NCBI RefSeq assembly: GCF_910592395.1
Contig: NC_088325.1
Span: 4,927,501 to 4,991,500 of the forward strand
Source of the DNA: Lineus longissimus
Taxonomy: Eukaryota; Nemertea; Pilidiophora; Heteronemertea; Lineidae
Direction of reading: 5' to 3'
Length of the DNA: 64,000 nt
Shown here: piece by piece, positions 50,502 to 62,993 of the stretch
Numbering within the stretch: the stretch's first letter is position 1
How the letters are laid out: the number at the start of each line of letters is the position of its first letter
Notes under the pieces: generated by a model
What the model saw: only the letters and a program-made list of their open reading frames with translations
Database searches by the model: none
What the model was told of the DNA's origin: nothing
Translations under genes and position numbers: made by a program

Positions 50502-51888
50502 TCACTCCAGATCCGCCGTGCCCTGGTGCGGCTGAAGCCAGATCATCCAGCTAAGAGCATACCTCGGGGCGCACATGGCATCGTAATACGTTCCCTGGCT
50601 AGTGCAGAAAGGTCTGTATGAAGGACACTTACATTCGAAATAATTCTTGTAGGCGGACTTGCACATTTGGTCCCAGGAGCAGAAAGACTAAAAGAAAGAT
50701 ACGGACAATGATTATAGTTTGGACAATAGCGCAATGCTTGTAGGCCTACCGCTGCCTCACGCGCACTGCGTGTTCGGCATTCTATTACAAATCAAATACA
50801 TGTAAATAAAAACACCGCAATAACTTAGTCCAGGAGAAGGAGCTACACCCATTATTCGACTTTTTCATTTCGTGCACAGGAGAGTACTGGCTGGCACTAA
50901 CTTCTGGATGCCTTCTTCTGCGCTCTCTTTCGAGCTATGAGTTTATGATGAGTCCCATCATTCATCTTGATCCTCGATGTGCATGTACTGATATTGTTCA
51001 GCTTCCAGACATCGCGCAGAGGCCAGATGCAACACTGCTGGAAGTTCAGAATGCTATCTTTAATTTTCGAATAGTTTACGAATGATCTCAAAAACAAGCA
51101 AACAAATAGTTATGTTTGTTTTTGATTGCTCGGAAATGATATCAGATTTGGGACGAATCACAAGATGATTATAGTATGGGCCTTATCTAAATAGGAGACA
51201 TTCCATTTGCATCGAATCTGTATGGACACGGAGCGGTTGTTTACGTTACTGTTTATTCAGAAAAACTGACTGCATTCAGTTTGGAGGACCATAATCTGTG
51301 TAACGAGCATTCATGATATAAACTTTTTATGAGACAATATATTCCGTTCAGATTCTCTAAACAGTGGCGTTTAACGCAAATGCAATGTCAGGAATGCCCC
51401 ATCACATTGATATTTCGCCATTAAATTGAAAAATTGGTCATTTTGCAGCTCACTCCTCAATGCGATTAACATGTATTTCCAATTTGAGCGGGGTATCGCG
51501 TTAACTGCGTGGCGTGGACAGCGCATAAGTAGGTGCTATCTGGTTGATGAATTAAACATAGAACTTAGCACCAGCAGTTACTAGATGGAACTCGTTTGAC
51601 TCATCAGCGAGTGAGAGTGGTTCTGTGGCCAGTTTCAAGTCAAGGCTGGCCGGGACTCTGATCTTTAAAGAGTAGTTTTTGTGAACGTTTTCTGTGTGCA
51701 GGATACTTGGAATGGGTGCTAAACAATACACCTTTTTAACAAAATACTCGTTTGCGAGGCGCTTCACTTACCGGGAATCCATACATATATTTGTCTATTT
51801 TGTCATCTATCTTGTGGTAGGAGGTTTCAGCCAAGATGGCGCCCATCGTTACCATGGCAACCAACAATCCTACAAATTTCCATATCAT
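50502..51888 (-). CDS. Small secreted-peptide gene: signal-peptide exon with two possible last exons
   Basis: The first exon (51,772-51,888) codes 39 residues: a signal peptide (MIWKFVGLLVAMVTMGAILA) and a short acidic/basic piece, ending phase 0 at a strong donor (GTAAGTGAAG). Two downstream exons can both follow in frame and both end in a stop. Exon a (50,897-51,037, acceptor ACTTCCAG) gives QCCIWPLRDVWKLNNISTC and a basic tail with RKR and KK sites, for an 85-residue precursor. Exon b (50,502-50,687, acceptor TTTCTTTTAG) gives 61 residues with six cysteines: C-x5-C-x9-C-x-C-x6-C-x10-C. The part CPSYRPFC...GTYYDAMC resembles a Kazal-type inhibitor core. Alternative last exons or two neighbouring genes both fit. 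The peptide's target is unknown. Confidence 0.5.
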
Positions 51889-54800
51889 TGCGATTTGTTC
51901 TCTTCCCTTTGTCTACAAAATAAGACAGGATAAAATATACTGATTAGAAAAAAAGGCAAAACCATAATTTACCGCGGGCAACGGCTGTCATTGATGAAAG
52001 CGTACTTTGTGGCTGACAACCAGATTTAGCAGCGATATGCAATTTGACGTCTGAAGCTTTGATTTTTTTTTTAATTTGCTGAATTAATGACAGTTCAAAG
52101 GATCTTTCTGTCATTAGATGAAAAAATCAGATGCCTTAGTTTGCATTTGTTTGAAAAAAAATGATTTTGAATACTGCAACTCCGATCCAGTCGCACCATA
52201 TATTTTTCCTTGACAATATTTTCATTCCAAAGAAATACGTTTTTTTAAAGTTCTGGAAAACATTAGTTTCAAGGTTTTTCGGCCAACATAGATATACCAA
52301 TTCCCCGCCAACAAAAAAAACGTTTTCGCTAAAAAGAAAGGAAATCCTAAAGGTTTTACAAATGCCGATGAAAACCTCATTGGCGCATCTAATGTTGCAA
52401 TCATATGTAAAACACAGAACACGCTCTTTGTTTTTGGTGTCTATACCTGGGCAAGAAAGACCCCACTCAAGTTGACAATATGTACGGATACTAGTAACTC
52501 ACACAACGTAGTGAGTGTAATGGTTACGTATGTGTATAAAGTGTAAACAAAATTCATATATCCATCATGTCCATCGAATCTGAAAAGATTTGTGCAGACC
52601 CATGACAATTCTGGTTCCGGTACAGTTTGTCGCATTCCATACGGGCCGCGCTTGCCGATCCTGCTTTCACGACGCACCGCAACCACAGTTACCATGATTC
52701 CCATTGTTTCCTTCCTCGTGACGCAATTATTTCATGACGTCATGAGCCATTGACCATTCACGCAAGTAGATTTATTCACACCGGCGCCACTGTCCTGAAG
52801 TGCGGATGTGGGACATCATGTATCTAAAAATCGTCTGCTAGAACATACAGGACAACAACGTCGGCGGAGACAGTTGTGACATTTCATTGCAGACGAAGTA
52901 AACGTCCTTTTCTTCTCGATTTACGTACTTTACTTCAAAAAGTCAATTTTAACAATACTGCACAAATATAGAGTGGTCTTAAAGTTCCATTTGGATGGAG
53001 ATTTGACGGACTGATTTGGAAATTCATTCCAACCATGCAACTGTTTCAGAAATGAGAAAAAGCTCCAGGGTGTCATGACATGCATGATGTGTCTTGCCTC
53101 TGCATTTTCGTACTCGAGGGTTTTCAACTTTCATATCATTGAAGAAATAATTCATTCCAATCTACAAGTATATCAATCACATCATTTATTTAAAAATCGT
53201 CTGCTAGGACATACAGGACAACGTCGGTGGAGACAGTTGTGACATTTCAATTTTCATTGCATAGAGATTTGACGGACTGATTTGGAAATTCATTCCAACC
53301 ATGCAACTGTTTCAGAAATGAGAAAAAGCTCCTGGGTGTCATGACATGCATTCAATTATTATTTCACCACAAAGAGCTGCTTCTTCAGCAGATATGAGAC
53401 AGCTACCGGGCCGGGGACTATTTCTTTATAGGGCCTTATTGTCCAGCGTCTCCAAGGAATTCTATTTTTAGAGTCCAATGGGGGGGGGTTGGGGGGGGGC
53501 CTTCCCCCAAATGTACTGACTAAAACCTGTCACTTTCAGAGAACGGGGAGGGGGTTTGGGGGACTCATCCCCCAATGTACTGGCTATATATGTCAGAAGG
53601 ACGGGGGTTTGGGGGGCTCCCCCATGTCAAACAGTTGTGTGAGTTCACTAGAGATTGCTCTTTACATATTACATGGAGCTTGGAGCAAGAACACATTTTA
53701 CACTCTATAATGCACGGCTTCCCAAGATACTGATGGATCGGAGTGGCTACCGAAGAATGTTCATGGATGCTTTACCACGAAAGGGAGGTTGCCAGACTTG
53801 CTGGATTGATGTTGCATCCCTCGATGCAGGGGGTGTACTCGTCGCAAGAGAGAGATGTGCTGACGTAACAGCTCATCGACGGGCGTAGCCTTGAGGGATG
53901 TGGTGTGTCAAAACCTGTCTTCGGCCCGTTTCGGTCCCCGCGGAATCGGTCAAAAACAACAACGTTCTCGCGAAAAAACTGCCATGAAAGTCGAAAATAT
54001 CTTCAGTTTCGTGATTTAGGTCGAAATAAATCGAATACAGGGAACGAGTTTACAATCCCCGATCACACCCCAAAAAACGGTCATCGGTTGACTAACGAAG
54101 CACCACTGTTCAATGGATTAATAGTTGAATGCGATCAAACTACGTCATTTCCAATCGGGGATTGTAAATTTTAACCTGAATTTCTAGTACCCGGTTCATC
54201 TATTGGGCTGTGAATGCCTGAGAGTTTTCTCCTTCTTCGGGGTCGGTAGGCCTATATATATTTTGAATGCCTAAACTAAAACCAGGTAAATTGTAGTAAT
54301 CACCAAGGTTCATCTTGGTGTTTTCTCTATTCTGGAATGTCATGAGCATACGAAAGATGGTGGTCACCTCTCTTCTGTCCGTGTCTCGGAGGATTTTGCT
54401 GCCAGTGATTGATGTGAATGAATTAATCAGCCTGCAATTTGGACCAACACCGGTCCGTGTCTCGGGGATGCTGCTGCCAGTAATTGATAGGAACATATCT
54501 GACTGAAGCTCACATTTTGACCCCCTGAAGCACTAACATGGAGCAATTTTGATATGTTTGAATCCACTCTCCCTTCAATTAATTAGTAAATTTAACTATT
54601 TCATAGCGATTTCTTACTATGCTGAGAGTTTCTGTACTGACTGTGAAATTCGTTGGGTAAACTATAGAATTATTTGTAACTTTTTTCTACTTGGTTTTAG
54701 CTAGAACAACTAACTATGGTTGATTCACAACTATTTTTACAAGTTTCACAGTTGGTACAATAGGAACTACCACTACAGATTTGTGAACCCACCAGTTCAG

Positions 54801-55227
54801 ATTGTTTGATTTGTCCATTAATCCACGTCTGATTTCTGGAACAACGGCAGAGGGTGTAAATTAAAATGTCTGTTGCTAATCAGAGCAGAGCGCACCCACT
54901 CAATTAACAATCGGAAAACAACCGGATCAGGAGTCGGTGTTGGTCCAAATTACTGGCTAATTGAATTGGAGTGTCTCTAATATTAAGTGCGATCACGTGC
55001 ATGTCAATCATTTGAATTCTAAAGAGAGATGTAGATAGAATCAATCACTTGAAAAACCGAAGGATCCAGAAGTGATCGAACTTTGGGTTGAAAGGATACC
55101 ATAAAGGAACATACATAAAGGTAGAGCTAAAGATTATGAAATTTTCTAACCACTATGAAACTTCGCCTTTTTAGTCTTAGTACCTTCATTGATTTATCAT
55201 CCAATGATGTTTATTTTGTTTCAATAG
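51889..55227. other. Mostly non-coding stretch with local duplications
   Basis: No supported gene. Copies of CGTCTGCTAGAACATACAGG-type and TGATTTGGAAATTCATTCCA-type text occur at 52,828-53,085 and 53,197-53,352. Three G-rich units with TGTACTG words lie at 53,478-53,630. A perfect 15-base inverted pair (TTTACAATCCCCGAT) lies at 54,050 and 54,156. A 75-base tandem repeat with TGTCTCGG...TGCTGCCAGT lies at 54,380-54,490. Confidence 0.5.
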
Positions 55228-55461
55228 ATCGTTGACAGATACCGCGCGATAGAGCCTTCTTGGAGGAGACATCGCCAGTCTGAACTCGGGATATCAATAA
55301 CCTACAGTTTATCAGTCTGTCCTGATTGTGTTCTGATCGGAGTAAGGAAAAGCTATGTGATAGCATTGAATAACATTGCTATTTTCGAATCCTACGAGGA
55401 GGTTTATGATGATATTTTGCCGTTTCCGTATGATACCCCAGAGGATACCACTCAAAGATAG
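55228..55461 (+). CDS. Candidate terminal exon (77 residues), unknown protein
   Basis: The open frame follows a good acceptor (TTTTGTTTCAATAG) and stays open in phase 0 to a TAG. The sequence has normal coding character: IVDRYRAIEPSWRRHRQSEL, SLSVCPDCVLIGVRKSYVIA, and an acidic end (FESYEEVYDDILPFPYDTPE). Two cysteines form a CPDC pair. No family recognised and no upstream exon found. It could be one of two alternative last exons with the exon at 55,763. Confidence 0.4.
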   Translation: MVDRYRAIEPSWRRHRQSELGISITYSLSVCPDCVLIGVRKSYVIALNNIAIFESYEEVYDDILPFPYDTPEDTTQR

Positions 55462-55762
55462 TTACGATGCGGCGTAGTATTTGGCAAACAAGGGTAGCAA
55501 GACAGAGCGAACACTGAGTCATCTTTTTGTTCACTCTTGACAACAATGGGCTATACTGATGACCTCCGATTTCATGGCCGCATCATTAGCTGTTGCGGCG
55601 CTACCGACGACCTACTTCCATCTAACATTCTCTTACCCAGAAAGGTTGAAATAAGTTGTTTTAACTATCGAAATAGAACTTTACCATTATTCATCACTAC
55701 CTTTTTTAGCGACAACAACTTATCAAACAATAGTTTCACTATTTCTTTTTTCAAATTCACAG

Positions 55763-56089
55763 AAACAGGAACGGCGAAATCAGTTAAGTTATAGGAGTGC
55801 ATGCTCCAGGTTAAGTCCTAAATCTCGACGGCGCAGTGTGTTGATCAGCCATTTGTCCCAGACATCGATGGATGCGGGTCACGTTTACGATATGCTCATT
55901 ATGTCTTATCATTCCTGGACCAAGTTTTGGGATGAAGATGAATATTTCACGAGCAGCAACCGAGTGTTGAGCTTGATATCCAGGGTGGAGGACGCCACTC
56001 GTTTATTGATGGATTCTCCAAGGCAGACATCAGATACAAGCATATCTCTGCCAGTATTGTCGTCCATTGCGCGTGTATTGCATGTATGA
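55763..56089 (+). CDS. Candidate terminal exon (108 residues) with dibasic sites
   Basis: After the acceptor TTTTTCAAATTCACAG the frame is open in phase 0 for 108 codons to a TGA at 56,089. It begins KQERRNQLSYRSACSRLSPK, continues SRRRSVLISHLSQTSMDAGH and has a helical centre (ISRVEDATRLLMD). Clusters RR and SRRR look like prohormone cleavage sites, though splice and signal exons are not located. Function unknown. Confidence 0.4.
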   Translation, partial: KQERRNQLSYRSACSRLSPKSRRRSVLISHLSQTSMDAGHVYDMLIMSYHSWTKFWDEDEYFTSSNRVLSLISRVEDATRLLMDSPRQTSDTSISLPVLSSIARVLHV

Positions 56090-58549
56090 TATACGCAAAT
56101 GCATGCAGCAAGAATAGTCGAACAAAATCAAAATGCAATAAACGTCCCGATTTCCTAAATATTTTCGAGTGTGCTCTTTCTGTTTAATATTGTTAAGGCG
56201 AATATCTATCAGCCAATTAAAACTGTTCATGGGGCAAAACTCGCCTCGCTTCAAATCATCGTCTGCTTTACGAGCCAAATCACCTTGCCATTTTTCACAC
56301 TATATACAGAATACTGCGTATAAAAACACCAAAGAGCACTCCGTTATGGGAAGAAATATTTTGGGTAAAGACTTGAAATACACGCTGACGACCTTTTCCA
56401 AATTTTTGAAACAAAAAGGACACAAGTCCGGCAGTTACGTGGGTGAGCAATTTCAGCACATTCATGATCAGATTGAATTGCGGCCCTTTCAAGCACTGAC
56501 AGTATGCATGGTATAGGACCACCTCACCACACTGCTATCACTGCGCCAGAGTTGATGATCACCAGTAAACAGGTCAACTGTTATAATCATTACCAATAGA
56601 ATAACAGATACAGACATACTAATATATGGACCATTCTCGTAGTTAATACGCGTGACTCATCCAAAAAACATAAAGGCTCTCACATAGTGAGGACGTTTCG
56701 TTGGGGCTTTTCCCATGGGCTTGATGCGTCGATAGAATTGCAGTTCAAACAGGGCGGCGTGCCTAATAGGCAAAACAGCGTAATGAACATTGCATAATGT
56801 GCATGCTATGTGAAAGAATGCAGGCTTGTGACTATGGGGATATCAATTTTATTTTCGATTGATTTTGGCGCGTGAAGATGCCCTTTACCAAAAATATAAT
56901 AATGATTCAAAAAATAAGTTTCACAATTATAAAAGTCTCACTCTCACCAGCGATGGCGATGAAACTATATCACCCCTATTTACTCAACCTGCTTTAGTGG
57001 AAGCCAATTAATTGAAGCATGATTAATGTCATAAGAATAAACCCCATTACTTCTTGTTTCCATTGCAAAATCTTTTTATCTAGAAAAAATAGATCATAAA
57101 AGATCAATTCGATTTTAAAACTAGCGTCACTTTTGATTGACACCCTGTATCTTTGCACGCTATCAGTAGACAATAGCTAAGACCACAAGGGTGATATGTC
57201 CCGGTTGTTATCTGAAATATTCATGACAATGTGCTTGGATGGAATAAAACATGGCCGGCAAATTGGTTCGGAGTTTGAGTTCAATTAATCAGGAAGTCAC
57301 CCAGGGTTGGACTCACAGTCGATTTGGTGAACTGTGGTTGAAATTTACGTCGGATCGAAAAGCTTTCTTTCAAGAGACGACACCCTTCTTGCATATTGCT
57401 TAATCAGACCTCTTTGGAGGGAATTACTGGGGAAGCATCTATTTTAGGTGTGGGTATCATATTTCGACTTGTACTGAAAAAAACCTCCTTGGAGTATAGT
57501 TTAGTGGAAACATTAATTCAATAAGGGGCGCGCGCTGTATCATCACATGACCAGTTTTGCTGGCAACGTTTGATGATACTTCCGCCTACCGCCCACGCGA
57601 AAAGCACGGATTTTGACGGACATTATCTCGACGTCACTCCATGACTTCCACCTGACAATATGATCATAGGACATCGACTTTCCTTGTTTTTTTTCTGTGT
57701 AGCGAATACCAGCTAGCTGGCATAGTAGGGAATTGCTCAATCGGGCCTTTTTGTTGGTCTCGCTCGGCTAACGACAAGCATATCAAGCATGATCAAAGAC
57801 TCAAAACCTGCCCCTATGTAAAGAAAACTTCCTAGGAATTTGCATACCGTACGCCATGACCCAATATAATCGTCAACACGCCGTGCGATAATGAGAAAGA
57901 TTTCTAAAGCCGAGATGCCGTTATTTCAAAAATCAATTCATCTATTTGCTAATTTTATCAAGAAAATGTATTTGGAACATCATATAATTATAACAGACAG
58001 TGTGAAAACATTTTGGATACTTTATTTTCGGTCAATCTCGTTTTAGAGATCGGTAAAGAATTTGCGGGAAATAGCTTCACGTCACGTGATGAGACATTTC
58101 AATCAATCGATTTCTCTGGCAAATACAGTGCTCATCAGCCAGCAACATGTCAGCGCTAGCGTCCTATGAACATCCGAGCAGCTGTATCGGACACTTCCGA
58201 GCATAAATAGCACTCGCGAAGGTTGCCGAATGTTTTTGGTTTCATGATAAAGCAATTTTGCCAAGCCACAAGATGTCCGGGATGATTGGTTTTGATCAAG
58301 TTAATCTACAATAGTTCACAAAGAATGCAATGAAGAGAGATGTCATGCTTCATCAATTGGCCTGGTATAACCACAGGGGAAACAGGGAAAGGGAAATAAT
58401 GGCCAGTTTCCGTTAAAATGTAAAGTATGCATCTGTAACGTACCTATAGTTTAACCGTTCACAATAATCATCGTAAAAGAGTTTATCATGTTTGACGATT
58501 TTAGCATCGTTTTCATAATTTTGTTTTTGCAAATTTTTACGTAATTTTG
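56090..58549. other. Non-coding stretch
   Basis: No gene supported. Short open frames at 56.2-56.5 and 57.5-57.7 kb lack splice or start context. Confidence 0.4.
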
Positions 58550-59085
58550 TTGAGAACCCTAAAATACATTATGTGTTTATACGAACAAGCGTGATGATGT
58601 GAAGAAGATATTTAATATTTGTTTTCAAAATTTCGAAAATTTGTCATTCAAGACAAAAAACCCAACTGCCATATGTTTTGGAGAAGTATTTCTCCATGGT
58701 GGTTTGTTTATCATTGACAACACGTGACCAACTGACTCTGTTTTGAAATATATATGCATCACCAAATGTTATGTCAAAGGGATCAGATTGAATAAATATT
58801 GATAGCGGTCTGAATAATAGCGCAATCGAACCAGGGACATTATCTGACTTTACTTGAGTGGACTATGACATATCTTATAAGGACACTGTAGTCATAAATT
58901 ATCGAGAAGACATAGTCAACCTTCGGTCTGCTTTTGTTTTCTTGCTTTCGAATGATAAGTATCGGATATAGACGATTATTGATAGATTGTCTGAAGCATG
59001 AAAGGTCGAACTCGAAAAGGTCCGGTTTTGAAAACCAATATCATGAGTGTTGACCTTACTATATTCGTCGATAGTTGCCCGGGTC
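58550..59085. repeat. First copy of a diverged segmental duplication
   Basis: It matches 61,040-61,690 in several runs, for example CGAACAAGCGTGATGATGTG, AACCCAACTGCCATA-type, and GCGCAATCGAACCAGGGA. Substitutions and indels are many, so the duplication is old. No gene is seen in either copy. Confidence 0.75.
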
Positions 59086-61039
59086 ATTTGATGATTGTCG
59101 TTTGTTTTTTCGAGTCGGCATTGTAAGCTTTCTTCCACCATTCTGATGTGTGATAGTGAGGTCACATCGTTACGTTAAACAACACTTCCCCCATGTGCCT
59201 GAAATTGTTTGATACAAAAAACGCCTCAACTGTTCTACTGTGTTAAAATGAATATCGGGCAAAGACTTCAGAGCTTTTGAACTTAAACGTGTTAATGGCT
59301 GTCCTCCCTCAATGGCCCTGTGGAAATCGTTGAATGTCTGTGAGAGTGATAAAGTCTCCCTTCGCCCTTTACAAAAAGTCCGTCCAAACTTTTAATTATT
59401 GTGACCCGAGTAGGCTTTTTAAAGTAATTGTGCAATAAATTAAGGTCGTGACTACGGATTCTCGGCCCAGGATATATCGTTTTTTTAGAGAATAAGATAA
59501 ACGCTTGTCTAAAGTTCTATCATCTAGGAAGTGGAAGGACAAAACATATCCAAAATCTGTACAAATCTCAATAACGTATTGTTATTTGATGTTAATTTCA
59601 GCACACTGACTATCTGTCCATTCTTAAACAGTATGATTTATGTTGGACGGACAGTAAATCACAATAAAAATTGTATGTCAGTAACCTAACACTTTCGTTA
59701 TTTTAGGATCACACCGGGATCACTAAGCGCAACATAATATGCCGCCATCAACCTTAAGAAGATCAGTCCACATTTTGTTGATTGTTTTGTAGCAGATTTG
59801 GCTGGTAATGTGATCAGATACAAGATTGACATAATTAATGTAACATGGTCGATATCTCTGAGTGTTTAGGCTTTACATATGAGTCACACGTAAATACTTT
59901 CACTTTTAGGAATTCCACTTATTGTCCCTTTGTTTATTTTTCTGATAAATGTAGTAAAGACAAGCTCCCTTGAATGACATCCATTCATTTTGTAAATTGT
60001 AAAGTCGTTTCCACATGCTAGTGCAACCATAGAGACGATCAACGCATGGAAGACTAACTCGAGTCAAATCGGAGTCAACAGATTTAATGCTTTCATTTTT
60101 TTGTGCAATACATGGCAACTACTTATCTAACTGGAGGAACTTGGCAGCTGAGAGCTTGGTAAAATTTCCCTTTAGAATACAAATGGCCCTTTAATCAGTT
60201 GACCAATTGACTATATGTACATAGAAAAGTTGCATATTGCATGGTCTTAAATGTTATGTCCGCATTGTTTGAGGCGCTGGAGAAAAAACTACTGCACGGA
60301 ATTATTTGATTTCTTTGTCTTTCTCTCGATCAAGGCCCAACACAATCTTTTCACTTTAGTAACCATGGTAGCGAAATATTTTTTTGTATTCTGTGTACAT
60401 TGACGTAGTGCACTGAATTCGGATATTTTCCGCTCTGTACGGTTGATTTCTTGACAGATTTGGATGAAATGTTCAGGTAATTAATTTTTGTGTCTATTAA
60501 CTCATGTGCCAGGACTGAATGAGAAATATCCAGGAAAGAACAGGGCCTATATCGAGGGGACTCTTAAAATGCCCATTGGACTTCGCTGAAGAGGTTGTTT
60601 CATTTCTGCACTGAGAATGCTAGAATCCTGGTTGGCCTTGAGGCAAAGATCAATAAAAATACAAACTTCAAAGAAATCATCCGACCAGTGGTTCGTACTC
60701 AGGAGCCCCCGACGATGCGGACATAACATATGAATGGACTTTAGATGACCACCTTAGGTCAATCGATACAAAAAAATTACAAATGCTTTCCAAATGATAA
60801 ATATAGACATGTTGGCAGTTGACATTTGCGCTGTGTCAAGTATTGTGTTTTCGGCGAAATGTGGTTCCCGACGCGACAGATGATATTTATTTAACATAAA
60901 ACTCCCAGTACATGACAGCTTGTGAAACAGCAGGTCACCCTTTCGTCCATGTCTCGTGTTTTCTGAACCAATATCTCTCATCAGCTATCCACTCATCTTC
61001 GTATAATATTTGCTTCTCAAGAAGCATCTTTTGCATTTT
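59086..61039. other. Non-coding stretch, including a copy of a promoter-proximal block
   Basis: No supported gene. The part at 60,758-60,985 matches 63,613-63,840, directly upstream of the first exon at 63,867 (shared CCAAATGATAAATATAGACA and GGTTCCCGACGCGA). Confidence 0.5.
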
Positions 61040-61690
61040 TTTGCAAATATCATACGAACAAGCGTGAGGATGTGAAGAAAATATTCATATTTTTCAAATT
61101 GGAAATTTAGTTGTCAACAAAAAAACCCAACTGAAATACGTTTTGAAACAAAAAAACTCCCAACTATAACTCCATGGAGTTTGGTTATCATTTGTAACAC
61201 GTGACCACCCAACTCTGTTTTAAAATTGCTTTAGACTCATATATACGTAGACAGGGAAACTGATTAACAATACCGTAACCACTGATAGAAGTATTACAGT
61301 GGTAAGGTCACTGGTGATTTGTCATTCCCTATGCCGACCAATGTCCATCAACTTACCACAACCTGAAGACCAGGTGTGAGCCAATCAGTAAGGAGGGACC
61401 GTGGTCTGTTCATTGAGTCTAGAGTATGTGCATCGCCACGTATCATGACAATGGTCAGATTGAATAAATACTGATATTGGTCTTAATAGTTTGCGCAATC
61501 GAACCAGGGAATTTTCTGATTCACCTTATTGGACTGAGACATATTTTGATAAGGCCACTGTCATAAATCATGATATTGTGGTTATCGAAAAACACAATTA
61601 ACCTTTCGATCCTCATTTGCTTTGTTTTCTTGCTTTTGACTGATAAGTTTCGGCGAACAGTTGACATCATGAGTGTTGACCTAGTTTTCA
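61040..61690. repeat. Second copy of the diverged segmental duplication
   Basis: Counterpart of 58,550-59,085, about 2.5 kb away in the same orientation, with an insertion of about 130 bases near 61,260-61,430. Confidence 0.75.
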
Positions 61691-61919
61691 TAAATACACA
61701 ATAGAATAGTGGAAAATAGTGAATGTACTCATCAAAATGACACAAAATACATGTATACCAAGAGTTTTCCCCAAATGTACATATTGAGGCGGTGAATTGG
61801 CATGATGAACACACGAAAATCATCAAATGACTCGGGAAACAATCGAGGAATAGAGAAAGGCCTTTTCCGAGGCTGCTATTGGTGCTAATACACACATTAT
61901 ACACATTAGGAATGCGACT

Positions 61920-62993
61920 AGAGTCATGTCTATTCATGATGATGACGTTTTTAACTCTTGAATAGATATCGCACACCTTTCACGGCTGTGAAAGGCCTAC
62001 TATTGTGCTCGGCTCTACCCATCGAGGCGGTGATACAAACCGGGTATTGTCGGGCTTGGGATCTTATTGTTGAGTGAATCCAGTATTTCGCCACCGGGCA
62101 TGAACAATCTAGTATCGGCGATATTCACCATGTGAGCAATGCAACAACATCGCGGTGTAGTAACGCTGTGTCCTCAACGTTTGCGGCACGCATTGACCAA
62201 CACTAAAGGAAGGGGAGACCACCGTCAGGTTTAAAGGAACTGCATTTGATAAAGATAGGATAAAGTCACTACCTGAAACTTCTATACTTGACCTATCAAA
62301 CATATCGAATTGATGAGGTCACGGGTTATCCTTTTTGCATTGTCTCGGTACCCCATAGTGGGTCACACGGTCGATTGATGTTATCGGTATATTGATATTC
62401 CGAAAGCGTATTGCATCTAAAAATACGCAAAGCGTGAGGACTTGCAATACTGGATCCACTCACTAATAAGATCCCAAGCCAGACAATACCCGATTTCTAC
62501 TACCGCCTTGATGGGTAGAGCCTAAACAACCGGGCATAATAGTAGGCCTTTTGCAGCCATTAAAAGGCTGGGATATCTTGCCTTCGTTTCTTCCAATTAG
62601 TCTTTAATTGCGATATGAAAAGTTCTGCTGTAGAGTCATGTCTATTCATGACGATGACGTTGTTAACTCTTGAATAGATATCCCACACGTTTCACGGCTG
62701 TAAAAGGCCTACTATTGTGCTCGGCTGTACCCATGAGGCGGTGATACAAATCGGGTATTGTCGGGCTTGGGATCTTATTGTTGAGTGCATCCAGTATTTC
62801 GCCACCGGGCATGCACAATCTAGTATCGGCGATATTCACCACGTGAGCATTGCAACAACATCGTTGTGTATTAACACGGTGTCCTCCGTGTTTGCGGCAC
62901 GTATTGACAAACACTAAAGGAAGGGGAGACTACCTTCAGGTTTAAAGGAACTGCATTAAATAAAGATAGGATAAAGTCACTACCTGAAACACT
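61920..62993. repeat. Pair of 360-base direct repeats with an inverted copy between them
   Basis: Copies at 61,920-62,281 and 62,633-62,993 are very similar (GAGTCATGTCTATTCATGA to AAAGTCACTACCTGAAAC). Between them, 62,447-62,574 is an inverted, more diverged copy of their first part (ATAGTAGGCCTTTTGCAGCC). The block therefore can fold back on itself. No coding frame. Confidence 0.9.

Noticed and set aside
52441-52704. Minus-strand frame of 87 codons with a hydrophobic stretch
   Set aside because: No acceptor, donor or start context, and its composition is not clearly coding.
56250-56285. A stray copy of the palindromic repeat (SSSALRAKS in a frame here)
   Set aside because: The likeness is only in the peptide; the bases (TCATCGTCTGCTTTACGAGC) do not match the repeat.
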